Of a stretch of 64,000 bases of DNA, positions 33,608 to 43,155 are shown in pieces (positions within the stretch are counted from its first letter, which is position 1; each line of letters starts with the position of its first letter). Source of the DNA: Pectobacterium aroidearum. Lineage in GTDB: Bacteria > Pseudomonadota > Gammaproteobacteria > Enterobacterales > Enterobacteriaceae. Location of the stretch: the NCBI RefSeq assembly GCF_041228105.1, contig NZ_CP166097.1, positions 4,464,001 to 4,528,000 of the forward strand, in the 5' to 3' direction. Made by a program: the position numbers and the translations under genes. The notes under the pieces are model-generated. The model had not been told where the DNA came from. It did not search any database and was given only the letters and a program-made list of their open reading frames with translations.

Positions 33608-35149
33608 TTAATCCATCCCAGTGCCAGATTGGCCAAGATTGAAGTCATATTTCACTTTCCGCCCTTTCTCTTCATAGTCGATCGCCAGCTGACGGGTAAT
33701 ATGAACCGCGACTTTCATGCCCGGGGGGACATAAACAGCATCAAACGTCTGGCCATAACGCGCCTTAACCCAGTCAACGGTTTCCTGCATCCCGCCTGAA
33801 ATCGCCTTCCCCATTACGGCCTGTCCGGCATCACCGGTCAGTGAAGACGTCACACCGCCAAACCCATTCCCTTGTGTGGTATTTTGATTCTGTGCCAATG
33901 ACTCACCCGCCGCAGAACTTGCCGATAGAGCAAATAGTGTAGGTAGATAGGTCGATGCGTTAGATTTACGTTCACCGGAAAGACACGGAATACCGTTTTC
34001 ATCCGAAATCCAGCCAATACTTCCCCCGTTATTACTGTTCTGGCTGTTGTTACCTTCCGTCTGACCAGATGGCCGCGGTAACGTACGCACCGTTCCGTCG
34101 CTAAAGACGAACGTGATACTGGATACCGAACCGCGGACACATGACAACGTCCAGTCCCCTGTCGCCGTACCGGACACAATTGCCCCCTGGACATCAGGCA
34201 GATCGATCCCGTTTGCGGTCAGATTGTCTTTGCCAATGAGAATTTTGAATGGATACGGATCTGTCACTTTCCCATCGACAGGCACTCGCCCCAACAGGGC
34301 CGTCATGGCACGACTGCCAATCAACGTTGAATTTTCGGGCAAGGTATAGACGGGCTCAACAGGGCCTTCAGAGGCATTATTTCCACTTAACGTTTGTCCA
34401 TTCCCTGCTTGTCTGGCCAGTTCGGCTTGCTGCCGAGTGACCGGATTTTCTTCCAGAAAAGAAGTAGCAAAGGTAAACCCCGCCGCTCTGTTACTGCTTC
34501 CCTCTGCCACGGGTTTACCACTGGCATCCACCGCAACAGCATCTATCGGTTCAATCCATCGAAATCCATCAGTACCAGACGATCCAGACGACGTTCCTTG
34601 TTCGGTAAAACCGCCATCCAACCCCAACCCTATCGGGATATCACTCCCCGGTCCGACATGACTGCCGGAAGACGCTGAAGACGTCGAGCCTGGCGTTCCG
34701 ACCTCTTTAAGTTGTTGCACGAGATCGCTGACAGTAGAGCTTAACGATTGCACCTGAGATTTCAGTTGGCTTTTCTCACTACTCTCTTCTGTTTTTGCAT
34801 TCGCAATCGCCTGACCAATACGTTCATCCACATTTTGATTGGTCTGCTTCAGACGCTTATTTTCCTCAGCCAGCGCCTTATTTTCAGCATCCAGCCGATC
34901 TTGCTTGGTTGTGACCGTATTCAGACGACCAATCAACGTACGTAGCGTATCCTGAGGCGTGTCCCCTTCAATCCCCAGCGCCCTTAACTGCTCAGGAGTG
35001 ACATCGTTCAGGGTGGCATCATTTTTTGCCGCAGTATCTGGCTGTTGTTGCGCCTTGTCGGGAGAACATGCCTTCAAACCAATAAAAACCGTCACCAGCA
35101 ACGTTAGCGGTACTGCCAGTTTAACGAGCATATTTGACTGCATTTTCAT
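33608..35149 (-). CDS. ICE conjugation protein, PFL_4705 family (TIGR03752, VirB10/TraB-like)
   Basis: A 513-residue inner-membrane-anchored protein. One hydrophobic helix at residues 8-26, then a coiled coil (about 75-145) and a Ser/Gly-rich linker. The C-terminal VirB10-like beta domain ends in a typical VAVHITRQLAIDYEEKGRKV block. It bridges inner and outer membrane in the secretion channel. Length is normal and it overlaps the upstream VirB9-like gene by 4 bp. Confidence 0.88.
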   Translation of the reverse strand: MKMQSNMLVKLAVPLTLLVTVFIGLKACSPDKAQQQPDTAAKNDATLNDVTPEQLRALGIEGDTPQDTLRTLIGRLNTVTTKQDRLDAENKALAEENKRLKQTNQNVDERIGQAIANAKTEESSEKSQLKSQVQSLSSTVSDLVQQLKEVGTPGSTSSASSGSHVGPGSDIPIGLGLDGGFTEQGTSSGSSGTDGFRWIEPIDAVAVDASGKPVAEGSSNRAAGFTFATSFLEENPVTRQQAELARQAGNGQTLSGNNASEGPVEPVYTLPENSTLIGSRAMTALLGRVPVDGKVTDPYPFKILIGKDNLTANGIDLPDVQGAIVSGTATGDWTLSCVRGSVSSITFVFSDGTVRTLPRPSGQTEGNNSQNSNNGGSIGWISDENGIPCLSGERKSNASTYLPTLFALSASSAAGESLAQNQNTTQGNGFGGVTSSLTGDAGQAVMGKAISGGMQETVDWVKARYGQTFDAVYVPPGMKVAVHITRQLAIDYEEKGRKVKYDFNLGQSGTGMD

Positions 35150-36042
35150 TTTGTCACGCCCCTGGATGTTGATTTAACCGGTTTGGCAGGTAGCACAGGT
35201 TCTGGCAGAAATGCGCTTTCCGGTTGACCATCAATGACCAGATAGGCGACGGTCGTATCCTCCGGCGTTCCGGCATTCCCCAGCCAACGGTGCTGAAACG
35301 TCGCGCTGACAAATCTTCCCTGTAGCCTGCGAGGATCCAAGATCACCTTACCGGATGAGGTATTGCGTATTTGCAATGCGATAACACTAAAATTATTCAG
35401 TCGCCATCCCGCCAATGGCACAGCCACGACCGGCTCAGAAGGAAATAATGTTGTTATCGGGCTCGGTAGCTTAAGGGATACAGTCCCAATCCCAGGGACT
35501 GACTCAACGGTGCGCAATGGCGCATACAAACTTTGTGCTGCATAGCGCGTCAACAGGACAGGAACGGGGACAGAAGAAACGGGAGAATGCCGTTCAGCCT
35601 TATCTGCTGACTCACGGGAGGAAGATGGATGGCTTGCTTTGTTACTACTGCCGCTAACCTTTGCATTATCATTGGTAGAGACAGAAGAGACCTCCCCGGC
35701 ATAAACGACCTGCACAGGCTCACGAACGCTCTTCCCTTCTACAGCGCTAATATCCAGGAGGATCACCTCACCGTTCTCAACATCCTGCAATTGCAGGCGT
35801 GTAGAAGAAAAAGGCTCGCTGGCGCTGAGATAAACCGATCCTCCGCTACTCTGGACCCTCAGTTTTCCGCTCAGTGACGGGGGGAATCCAACTCGTACGT
35901 TTTTGTCGACAAAAACAATACGTTCTTGCCCTACATTCAGAGGAATTTGGAGTGGGATACGCTCCCACTTCATGAGTTCCAGTGCGCTGATAGGTAATGA
36001 CAAGAGAGATACGCATATCGCCAATAAGGCCTTCAGCTTCAC
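35146..36042 (-). CDS. ICE conjugation protein, PFL_4704 family (TIGR03749, TraK/VirB9-like)
   Basis: A 298-residue periplasmic protein with a signal peptide (residues 1-20, ending SALE). The N-terminal domain has LMKWERIPLQIPLNVGQERIVF-type beta strands, typical of the secretin-like TraK/VirB9 family. A Ser-rich linker near residues 130-155 separates the C-terminal domain, which ends in basic residues. It forms the outer-membrane core with the VirB10-like and lipoprotein components. Confidence 0.87.
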   Translation of the reverse strand: MKLKALLAICVSLLSLPISALELMKWERIPLQIPLNVGQERIVFVDKNVRVGFPPSLSGKLRVQSSGGSVYLSASEPFSSTRLQLQDVENGEVILLDISAVEGKSVREPVQVVYAGEVSSVSTNDNAKVSGSSNKASHPSSSRESADKAERHSPVSSVPVPVLLTRYAAQSLYAPLRTVESVPGIGTVSLKLPSPITTLFPSEPVVAVPLAGWRLNNFSVIALQIRNTSSGKVILDPRRLQGRFVSATFQHRWLGNAGTPEDTTVAYLVIDGQPESAFLPEPVLPAKPVKSTSRGVTK

Positions 36043-36698
36043 TGGAATACCCCCGATTTTTTCTCAGGAGCAGCAACCGGCATCGCTTCCAGTCGTTGAG
36101 GCGTGCTGGCATAGCAATCGAGAGCCAACCCAAATTGGTTGCGTTCTGGATCACCTTCCCAGCGGATGACCCGCAATGGATAACGCACCATTGCCCGTTT
36201 TACGGGTTCAGTGTGGTAATACTCGTCAGCGACCAAATCCAGACGGGCAATCCAGTCATCATCAGACAAAACATCGACGCTTTTACTGCTATAACCGCGT
36301 TTGGGGATCTCATACACAACACGAACGCGATCACGCAGCTCGCTATTGTCAGTGCGAAATCGAGCATCTTTGTTCAGGAAGTCCTGGCATGCAGGTGTCA
36401 GATAAGGACTTAACTGCGCGATTTTCGCGGGATAATCCACTTCACCGTTTTTTGGCCAGGCATTGAGTTGCTGAAAAATATAGAAGGCAAAACTGTATAC
36501 CGTTGAGGGTGGAACTCGCCACCACTCGCGCGTGCTACCAGAACGTAGGTCTGGAGGATTGTGGATCGTCAGTTTACTTGGCGCCATCATCCAGCCCGAA
36601 GCAGTGAAAATCAGCAATAAAAACAGGCCAACAACGATGGCCCGCAAGGTAAAAATATGATTGTCGCGAGCACTGACAGCATTACGAAAGCGGCTCAT
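36039..36698 (-). CDS. ICE conjugation protein, PFL_4703 family (TIGR03746, TraE/VirB8-like)
   Basis: 219 residues. A membrane helix at residues 22-42 (AIVVGLFLLLIFTASGWMM) is followed by a periplasmic domain with SVYSFAFYIFQQLNAWP. These are typical of the VirB8-like assembly factor of GI-type systems. It overlaps the genes on both sides by four bases. Confidence 0.87.
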   Translation of the reverse strand: MSRFRNAVSARDNHIFTLRAIVVGLFLLLIFTASGWMMAPSKLTIHNPPDLRSGSTREWWRVPPSTVYSFAFYIFQQLNAWPKNGEVDYPAKIAQLSPYLTPACQDFLNKDARFRTDNSELRDRVRVVYEIPKRGYSSKSVDVLSDDDWIARLDLVADEYYHTEPVKRAMVRYPLRVIRWEGDPERNQFGLALDCYASTPQRLEAMPVAAPEKKSGVFQ

Positions 36699-37069
36699 GA
36701 TCTACTCCTCTGAAAAACGGAGCGAGTACGTTTCAACTCCCATGAGCGGGAAATCAGGATCAGGCCGCGACTCATGCCCCATGTTGCTTTAAGCTCATCC
36801 AACCGCCGCCAAAGATAATTTTCGGGTTTCCCTCGTTTAAATGAACTGATCCATTTACCACCAAGAAACACCACAAATAACGGGGTTATCAGCATGCAGG
36901 TAGGAAAAGCAATCCAACCAATAAAAGGGACAAATGCCAGTGGAAATGCCAACGGTATTCCCAGTGCAACCCCTAACCCCGCAGCCAGTCCTAGCTCACC
37001 TGTAGTGAATCCACGATAAACCATAGGAGCAACATTCAAACGATCGGGGAGAAACTCAATCACGGCCAT
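36695..37069 (-). CDS. ICE conjugation protein TIGR03750 (TraL/VirB3-like)
   Basis: 124 residues. FLPDRLNVAPMVYRGFTTGEL at the N-terminus is highly typical of the family. Two hydrophobic helices (residues 27-50 and 52-72) and a basic C-terminus follow. It is an inner-membrane protein that works with the VirB4-like ATPase. Confidence 0.88.
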   Translation of the reverse strand: MAVIEFLPDRLNVAPMVYRGFTTGELGLAAGLGVALGIPLAFPLAFVPFIGWIAFPTCMLITPLFVVFLGGKWISSFKRGKPENYLWRRLDELKATWGMSRGLILISRSWELKRTRSVFQRSRS

Positions 37070-37080
37070 GCTCCCGCTCC

Positions 37081-37440
37081 TTACAGAATGTCCAGCGCCT
37101 TAGTGGCTAACCAGATAACAGCAACCAGCAGTAACACCCCGACAATGATAAACGCAACAAAGGTCCCCCAGTCAGCCTTACCCCCTCTGACATCATGAAA
37201 CGCAGATATAGCGATCTTGGCAACGATCAGAAACGCGATTGCAGCAATAACAAGCCCAGTAAGAGATACCCCATCTTTGATATACCCCTTCAGAGTGCCG
37301 AATAAACCGCCTCCGCTTCCACTTGATGGTGCTTCAATAGGCGGCAAATCTGCCAGCACCTGACCTGAATAGAGTCCTCCTAGTACAGCCAACGTTGTCA
37401 GACGTTCTGTGGCACGACGCATCATTGAGACTATTTTCAT
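37081..37440 (-). CDS. ICE conjugation protein TIGR03745 (pilin-like/VirB2-like)
   Basis: 119 residues with a signal-like N-terminus (to about residue 30) and two hydrophobic helices (about 58-78 and 93-112) separated by a short basic loop, the plan of conjugative pilin precursors. The Ser/Gly-rich segment SSGSGGGLFGTLKGY precedes the first helix. Probable subunit of the conjugative pilus or of its membrane base. Confidence 0.85.
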   Translation of the reverse strand: MKIVSMMRRATERLTTLAVLGGLYSGQVLADLPPIEAPSSGSGGGLFGTLKGYIKDGVSLTGLVIAAIAFLIVAKIAISAFHDVRGGKADWGTFVAFIIVGVLLLVAVIWLATKALDIL

Positions 37441-37468
37441 GAATTAACCTTTTTATTCAGTGTGAAAA

Positions 37469-37705
37469 TCAGCTAGCGAAGAGAAAAATGGAGATAACCA
37501 GAAGCAGAACGAGCCGGAGCGTAAATGAACCCGCTGATTCAGCATCAATAGTTCTTGAGGTCCAACCCTTGTAAGCCGTAACTAATGCCCAAGTTGCAAA
37601 CAGAAATAAGATGGAGAAGAGAAGACCGAGGATCAGCAGATTGAGTACTGAGGGATCGGTATTACCCGATGCTGCGCTCCAGGCGGCCTTCTGTGCAGCA
37701 TTCAT
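37469..37705 (-). CDS. ICE conjugation protein TIGR03758
   Basis: 78 residues with two hydrophobic helices (about 22-46 and 60-77). This small membrane protein always accompanies the TIGR03745 protein in this cluster type. It overlaps the RAQPRD gene by four bases. Confidence 0.85.
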   Translation of the reverse strand: MNAAQKAAWSAASGNTDPSVLNLLILGLLFSILFLFATWALVTAYKGWTSRTIDAESAGSFTLRLVLLLVISIFLFAS

Positions 37706-38010
37706 TGCCCTCTCTCCTGGCGATATTGCCCACTGACAGACAGCGGTACCGAAGGTTGGGCACGAGAGGGCTCAAGGTATTGCTCAATACCCTTCCGCAT
37801 AGCGGATATGTCTCGGGAAGCACTGCTGTAATCAAAATAAAAGCGTGCATCCTGGCTATTCTGATTGGCAACCACCCGGGCACGATCTAATCCAGCCTGA
37901 ACCTGATCAAGTTGACGCATAACCAGTGCAAGTTCGTCTTTTTCGGAAGCATGGGCCTGAACTACGCAAACCGAAGCCAGCAGTACACTCAGCCCAATAA
38001 ATCGGCACAT
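37702..38010 (-). CDS. RAQPRD-family ICE protein (TIGR01690)
   Basis: 102 residues from the ATG at 38008-38010 (AGGAGAAGAG upstream). Signal peptide residues 1-20 ending AHA. The family is named for a C-terminal RAQPRD motif; here it reads RAQPSV after YLEPS, a variant. An exported helical protein of unknown exact role in the transfer apparatus. Confidence 0.88.
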   Translation of the reverse strand: MCRFIGLSVLLASVCVVQAHASEKDELALVMRQLDQVQAGLDRARVVANQNSQDARFYFDYSSASRDISAMRKGIEQYLEPSRAQPSVPLSVSGQYRQERGQ

Positions 38011-38131
38011 CTCTCTTCTCCTGTAGCGCATAACGGCGAGGAGAAAGACTGACGTAACAGGGGGATAAGCACAGCAGGAAACTGTTTATGAAAGGATGAA
38101 AATTTAGAACATCAGAAAGGACAATACCCGA

Positions 38132-38524
38132 TTAACAACAAATGATCGTCATTGCTTCGTAGTCATTTCCATGTCGTTTGGCGATAACAGGGATGTCCTT
38201 CCAGCGCTGGATATCAAGGCTCCATTCTCTTAACTCTTTTATCTGAATATGATTTTTCCAACAGATGTCATGAACATGGCTGTTATCATACCAGTCAATA
38301 CGACGAATATGTTCGCTAACAGCCCTTATATCAAAGGGAGGATTCTCATAAGATAGATGCTCTCGCCATCCGGCAGTACGAACGTCAGCACGGCTAAGTA
38401 AGTTCGTAATCTGATAAATATCAACGTAGCCAACCTCACTATCTGGAATTCTTTCTAAAAAAAGACAACCAATTTGAGGATGGGCAGCTCCTACGACAAC
38501 ATAACTATTATGCATATTTATCAT
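38132..38524 (-). CDS. Hypothetical protein between transfer genes
   Basis: 130 residues if the ATG at 38522-38524 is used, or 127 from 38515; a longer frame would overlap the upstream gene by over 100 bases and is unlikely. Soluble, His/Trp-rich, with SHVHDICW and IRRIDWYDN. Not a standard GI-type component. It sits in the gap between the RAQPRD and TIGR03747 genes and may be cargo. No SD is strong (TTGGATG). Confidence 0.5.
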   Translation of the reverse strand: MINMHNSYVVVGAAHPQIGCLFLERIPDSEVGYVDIYQITNLLSRADVRTAGWREHLSYENPPFDIRAVSEHIRRIDWYDNSHVHDICWKNHIQIKELREWSLDIQRWKDIPVIAKRHGNDYEAMTIICC

Positions 38525-38546
38525 CCAACATGATTTGCAAGTACAA

Positions 38547-39299
38547 CTAAAGATATTTCTTAAACGCACCAGTAACGATCGACAACACAATACCCAATAG
38601 CACCGCAGCGGGTAAGAGCAACAGATTAGGCCATACCGCAGTTGGCCAGGACAAATACAGCATGCAGGGGCCATACATAGCAGGCTTCACAAACCGCTTC
38701 GCATGATGATAGATAAAACTGGATTCGTACCCAGCACCGTAGCGCCGTAAATCCCGACGAACCAAACCATCAACGATCCCTGTCACAGCAACCATGATAA
38801 AAAGCGGTATCGATAGCACCAAAATGCCAACCCGTATCGCAAAAATGACCGTGACATAAACCGTCGCCTGTAAGTATTCCCACAGCGCAAGTGCCAGCCA
38901 GCTCCCAAACCAATTAAACATTTGCGCCGCCCCATCCTGCGGTTTCATCTGTTTTGCCTGATGCAGCCAACTGATAAACCCGCTGTCTACAAAGATCCAT
39001 TGATAGGACTGGTGAACCATGCCGCTTATGAGAGTAACCGGTTCTGACATCAATAAGCTTTGGGTAAACCCTTCAGCCAGATAACCACTTTCCGTCAACA
39101 TCACCTGGCGGCTGTGTTCTGCGCCTTCATTGGTCCAAAAAAACAGCATGCCGATATATTCAATAAGCAAACTAACCAACAAAGAAACCAGCAGAATGCC
39201 AATCACTTTCAGTGGCCAAACCCATAATAGCGTTTGAAACAAACCCGGCTTTTTAGGCGGCTCCTGACGCTGTGGAGATGACTGGGGCTGCTCTGCCAT
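38547..39299 (-). CDS. ICE membrane protein TIGR03747
   Basis: 250 residues with about five hydrophobic helices (residues 30-55, 85-100, 132-150, 155-175 and 208-240). The proline-rich N-terminal tail QPQSSPQRQEPPKKPG is cytoplasmic. The family lies directly after TraD in this class of ICE, as here with 1-bp overlap, and is thought to help the coupling protein in the inner membrane. Confidence 0.87.
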   Translation of the reverse strand: MAEQPQSSPQRQEPPKKPGLFQTLLWVWPLKVIGILLVSLLVSLLIEYIGMLFFWTNEGAEHSRQVMLTESGYLAEGFTQSLLMSEPVTLISGMVHQSYQWIFVDSGFISWLHQAKQMKPQDGAAQMFNWFGSWLALALWEYLQATVYVTVIFAIRVGILVLSIPLFIMVAVTGIVDGLVRRDLRRYGAGYESSFIYHHAKRFVKPAMYGPCMLYLSWPTAVWPNLLLLPAAVLLGIVLSIVTGAFKKYL

Positions 39300-41410
39300 T
39301 ACGCCACCTCATCTTTTGGCTCAAAGGCAGATCCTGTGAGGCTATCAGAAGGCAATGTACTCCCCGTCCACCAGGTTTCGCCGGTGCGGTAATTCTGCTG
39401 CATGTACTCGGCAATGCGGCTGATACTCTCCGGCATAAACGGGTCATTTGCGCTATCAGGTAATGGCATACGGATTTTCCACAACCGCCCCCCTTCAAGC
39501 AATGCAAACGCCTGCCCTTTCGGCAGGTTGATAATGTCAGCTGGGGTAATCATTGGCATCCTGACATTACTGACACGATCCTGAACATTACTGGTAAAGT
39601 CAGAACCCTGGTCAGGATTAGTAATATCCGTTACGCCGGAAACCAGCGTCTTGGTATAGACATCCACTTCAGGAAGCTGGCTGGTCAGCAACTCCGCTGT
39701 ACTATTTTCTCTAACCCGTAGCATGATTAACGAGTTGAAGTTACCAATCACCTGGTTGGCCTTGGCACTACTGCCAATCCTGGCTTCAATATCCGACAAG
39801 GTCTGTGTATAGGCAGTTACCTGAATCCCTGCGCCGCCGCCTTTGTTAATGAGCGGTATAAACTCCTCACCCATCAGTTCGTTAAACTCATCGCAGTGGA
39901 GGTTAATGGGGATTTTTTTCTGTGGAGCTTCACCGCCGATACCAAACTTGTAGATATAACCCGCCACAGACACAAGATCGGCAAACATACTATTGCCTAC
40001 CGCTGATGCGACCTCAGCATCCGACAGCGCATCGAGTCCGACATACACAATCCCTCTTTTTCGAATGACTTCCTGCCAGTCAAAGATGGGGCGAGGATCA
40101 TCCATATCGGTGTAATCAGGTGCCAACAACGCTGCTGTTTTTCCCGTCGTCAGTTTTTCCAGCAAGGGCAATAGCGACGCCACTATTTTATCGAAGTAGG
40201 TCCGGTCATAACGTACTGCTGACCGCAATCCATCCAGTACCGGATCCCATATTTTTTTACCCTCATCACTGCCAAGAACGGTCTCTATGGCCCACACTTT
40301 CATCGCATTCGCTTGCCCCTGCATATTCCGGGGAAGATCGCGTTCATTGAGCATGCCTGAGCTAAGTAAGTTTTCTACCGCACCCCACAGATTTGGAGCT
40401 TGGGTACTTAACAGATTTTCAACATAGGTTTCGTAGAGGTCGCCTATATTGGTGACATAACGGAGTATCAGGCTGTAATCAGGCCGTTGGCCCAGGGCAA
40501 CCAGCGCTCGTGTAATGATATTGACGAATCGCCAGGCAAATTCCTTAAAAGCGGCAGAATTACCTTCACTTGAAAGCTGTCCGGCAACACGCGAAGCCAC
40601 TTCAGAGATACGGCTAAAACGCCCGATCGCGTTATAACGTGCGCTGATATCTGGCCAACCAAGATGGAAAACATGAAACTCACTTTCCCTTCCAGCTCTC
40701 CGCGCTTCCGCCCACATCCGTTTCAGCAGGTCAGCATCTCCTTTGGGGTCAAATACGATGGTGACATCGCCACGCCGGATATCCTGCGTGATCAATAATT
40801 CTGCCAGGCGTGTTTTACCAACACGTGTTGTTCCCATGACTAACGAGTGCCCTACACGTTCCCCCAGATCATAACCAATATCGGATTCATCAGGTTCAAC
40901 ACCGTGATAGATGGGGCTTCCCCCTACGGGAGGTAACGGTCTGACGGGATTAAAGACGGTGTCGGATTGAGTAAGCCGGCAGAGATATGGCAGGCTGTAC
41001 TCCAGCTTTTTCTCCAGGTCACGGGCCATACGATAAATCACTGATGGCTGAACATAGCACTCTGTCTCTGGCCGGCGCGCCTCCAGTAATCGCTGGGTGT
41101 GCTTTTGCGTCCACTGAAATCCCCTTCCGAGAAACAGATAACGGTTACTCACGGGGATCTGTTTGCTACTCATCACATAACGGGGAAGTCGCCGGATATT
41201 GCGACGGTAACGAAGGATCCGCAACCCTTGCCTCGTACGCTTCAATGCCAGCACGCCAAACCCCGCAGCCGTAACCCAGCTAACGGATGGAGCAAGAGCA
41301 ACAGCCCAAGGGGCGGTCAGACAGATATAGGTCGCACTCCACGCCGTTGTCGCCGTATATAACTCAACAGCGGGACGCAGTAATGATTCCATAACATAGC
41401 GGTCACTCAT
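39299..41410 (-). CDS. traD: TraD-family type IV coupling protein (TIGR03743)
   Basis: A 703-residue inner-membrane ATPase that recruits the relaxosome and pumps DNA to the channel. N-terminal hydrophobic segments lie at residues 20-60. Walker A is GTTRVGKT at 193-200 and Walker B the INLHCDEFNEL block near residue 500, followed by TAYTQTLSDIEARIG. Length is usual for the SXT/SPI-7 group. It overlaps the membrane protein genes on both sides by 1 and 8 bases. Confidence 0.92.
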   Translation of the reverse strand: MSDRYVMESLLRPAVELYTATTAWSATYICLTAPWAVALAPSVSWVTAAGFGVLALKRTRQGLRILRYRRNIRRLPRYVMSSKQIPVSNRYLFLGRGFQWTQKHTQRLLEARRPETECYVQPSVIYRMARDLEKKLEYSLPYLCRLTQSDTVFNPVRPLPPVGGSPIYHGVEPDESDIGYDLGERVGHSLVMGTTRVGKTRLAELLITQDIRRGDVTIVFDPKGDADLLKRMWAEARRAGRESEFHVFHLGWPDISARYNAIGRFSRISEVASRVAGQLSSEGNSAAFKEFAWRFVNIITRALVALGQRPDYSLILRYVTNIGDLYETYVENLLSTQAPNLWGAVENLLSSGMLNERDLPRNMQGQANAMKVWAIETVLGSDEGKKIWDPVLDGLRSAVRYDRTYFDKIVASLLPLLEKLTTGKTAALLAPDYTDMDDPRPIFDWQEVIRKRGIVYVGLDALSDAEVASAVGNSMFADLVSVAGYIYKFGIGGEAPQKKIPINLHCDEFNELMGEEFIPLINKGGGAGIQVTAYTQTLSDIEARIGSSAKANQVIGNFNSLIMLRVRENSTAELLTSQLPEVDVYTKTLVSGVTDITNPDQGSDFTSNVQDRVSNVRMPMITPADIINLPKGQAFALLEGGRLWKIRMPLPDSANDPFMPESISRIAEYMQQNYRTGETWWTGSTLPSDSLTGSAFEPKDEVA

Positions 41411-41942
41411 CTACTTTATCCTCACCTTTATGAGGATAATTCCGACTCGCGCTGTATGAACCATGCTCACATACTACAGGTTCACAGCGACGGCTTAGCG
41501 AACTAAAGCGAGTGAAAGGATAACCATAGCGAATCAGTGCTTCAATGCATCCCGCAACTACAACAAGAATACAATAGACACCATTTGCAAGCTGAATAAC
41601 CCGGGCGACAATATCAGCCGGCGTCATGGCTTCTCGAGTTAAAATACACACATTCGCCGAGGCCAAACCTCCGGGTAAATCAATTCCGGAATAATGATGA
41701 GAGCAGAGCTCTACCATAAGCTTTCCCGGGGGAGCAGACTGATACGCCTGTGCTAAGGCCGATAATACATTACTCAAATCAGATATAATTTCACCAGATA
41801 GCAATCCTAGAGAAAAATATCCAACGACGAATCCGCCAACAAAAATGGATGGCCAATAAATAAACATTCTAAAAATAAATGTTATTAATTCGCCCATAAA
41901 TGACATTACTGTCCGTAACCCATATTGATAATTAATTTTCAT
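41403..41942 (-). CDS. Membrane protein upstream of traD
   Basis: 179 residues, with hydrophobic helices at about 18-50 and 110-130. It ends with a basic, Ser-rich tail. It overlaps traD by 8 bp and lies 14 bases after the PFL_4695-family gene. Proteins of similar size and topology are found at this place in SPI-7-like ICEs. I cannot name the family with certainty. Confidence 0.65.
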   Translation of the reverse strand: MKINYQYGLRTVMSFMGELITFIFRMFIYWPSIFVGGFVVGYFSLGLLSGEIISDLSNVLSALAQAYQSAPPGKLMVELCSHHYSGIDLPGGLASANVCILTREAMTPADIVARVIQLANGVYCILVVVAGCIEALIRYGYPFTRFSSLSRRCEPVVCEHGSYSASRNYPHKGEDKVDE

Positions 41943-41956
41943 CTTTTAGCGCCCTA

Positions 41957-42508
41957 TTATTGTGACAATCCGGTTTCAGTTATCAGTACGGGGTAGTGGG
42001 ATAGCTGTAAACGCTTCGCCAGGTCACTTCCTGATACGGGGGCAATATCATTTTCAGGCAATAAAACCTGCAGCTCACGCAGAGACGCTTCTGTAGAAAC
42101 ACTGACCACAAACCCAGTGGCCTTCAGACGCTGCAGCTCCCCTGCTCGTTTCACGACCCAATCCCGAGACAGAGGATCATCACCAATAATGAAAATTGGC
42201 GGCATACCAGTGAGTCTTAACGCTCTTGGTGAAACCTTACCTGGAGTAAGTTCAGGTGTAGTGACGGGAAGAACGGAGGCTATTGTCAGACCTGGACCTG
42301 TGGCAGGAGAGGATAATTCTTGAGGCGGTATGGAGCCGGAAAAATTCGGATCCGTTTGTGCGTTAATCGCTTCAAAATACGGTTCAGTAGATTCCCCACC
42401 AAGATCGGCTACAACAGTAAGTTCCGCTGAAGCGAAAGATGGCAATAAAAAAATACCAGGGAAAATAATCGACAATGTGAATAATAAGAAAGGGCGTAAC
42501 GTATTCAT
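41957..42508 (-). CDS. ICE protein, PFL_4695 family (TIGR03765)
   Basis: 183 residues from the ATG at 42506-42508, which overlaps the upstream stop (ATGA). Signal peptide residues 1-26 (ending FASA). The family blocks GMPPIFIIGDDPLSRDWVVKRA and the C-terminal LQLSHYPVLITETGLSQ are present. An exported protein of the transfer system with unknown biochemical role. Confidence 0.85.
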   Translation of the reverse strand: MNTLRPFLLFTLSIIFPGIFLLPSFASAELTVVADLGGESTEPYFEAINAQTDPNFSGSIPPQELSSPATGPGLTIASVLPVTTPELTPGKVSPRALRLTGMPPIFIIGDDPLSRDWVVKRAGELQRLKATGFVVSVSTEASLRELQVLLPENDIAPVSGSDLAKRLQLSHYPVLITETGLSQ

Positions 42509-43155
42509 TCTGGCTCTATCCATGTTAATTGGTAGCTGGGAATAATTGCTTCGGAAGATGCAAGCAGGATGGGCGGTGATGACTCCAATGGTTCCTGAAC
42601 TGGAGAAATAAGCTTCAGCTTTTGGCGCACAATCGCCATATATCTTTCAGCTGGCAGGCCGCCGGCAGGACGGTGATAACACCCTGCGGCACGTAACCAA
42701 CTACCAGGTTTTGCGTCATAACACTCACGTAAGATTCGGGCAGCAACACGTAAATTAGTAAACGGCTCAAATGCGTCATAAAAAGAACGAAAACGATGTC
42801 CATTCCAGCCCAAATTAACCTGAGCGATCCCAACATCAATGTTCTTTAGCGGTGTCTGGCGAATAAACTGGCGCAATGCCTGCCATGCCAATTCGCGTGT
42901 CTCATACCGATACGTTTTTCCGGCAACATTGATCGACCACGGCCATGGCCGCTCACCGTAAGGCAATCGACGAGAGCTTTCCGTTAGTGCAAGTGAATAA
43001 AGTGACTCAGCTGGCACACGCGCATCTTTAGCAATTTGTCGGTATGCCGCTGGGATTTGTTGCAAGGCAACAGGACGTTTTTGTGCGCTAACAATACCGC
43101 TATGCATTATCCCAAGTACGATGAGCATACTGATTAAAATGCTGCGATTTGCCAT
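42505..43155 (-). CDS. Lytic transglycosylase (SLT) of the transfer system
   Basis: 216 residues from the ATG at 43153-43155 (AGGGGAAAATGG upstream); the longer frame extends into the upstream gene without an SD. Signal peptide residues 1-24. ALTESSR around residue 50 provides the catalytic Glu of the SLT fold, and VGIAQVNLGWNG and RECYDAKPGSW complete the motif pattern. It opens peptidoglycan for the transfer apparatus. This is the second transglycosylase in the window, the other being PilT. Confidence 0.85.
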   Translation of the reverse strand: MANRSILISMLIVLGIMHSGIVSAQKRPVALQQIPAAYRQIAKDARVPAESLYSLALTESSRRLPYGERPWPWSINVAGKTYRYETRELAWQALRQFIRQTPLKNIDVGIAQVNLGWNGHRFRSFYDAFEPFTNLRVAARILRECYDAKPGSWLRAAGCYHRPAGGLPAERYMAIVRQKLKLISPVQEPLESSPPILLASSEAIIPSYQLTWIEPE

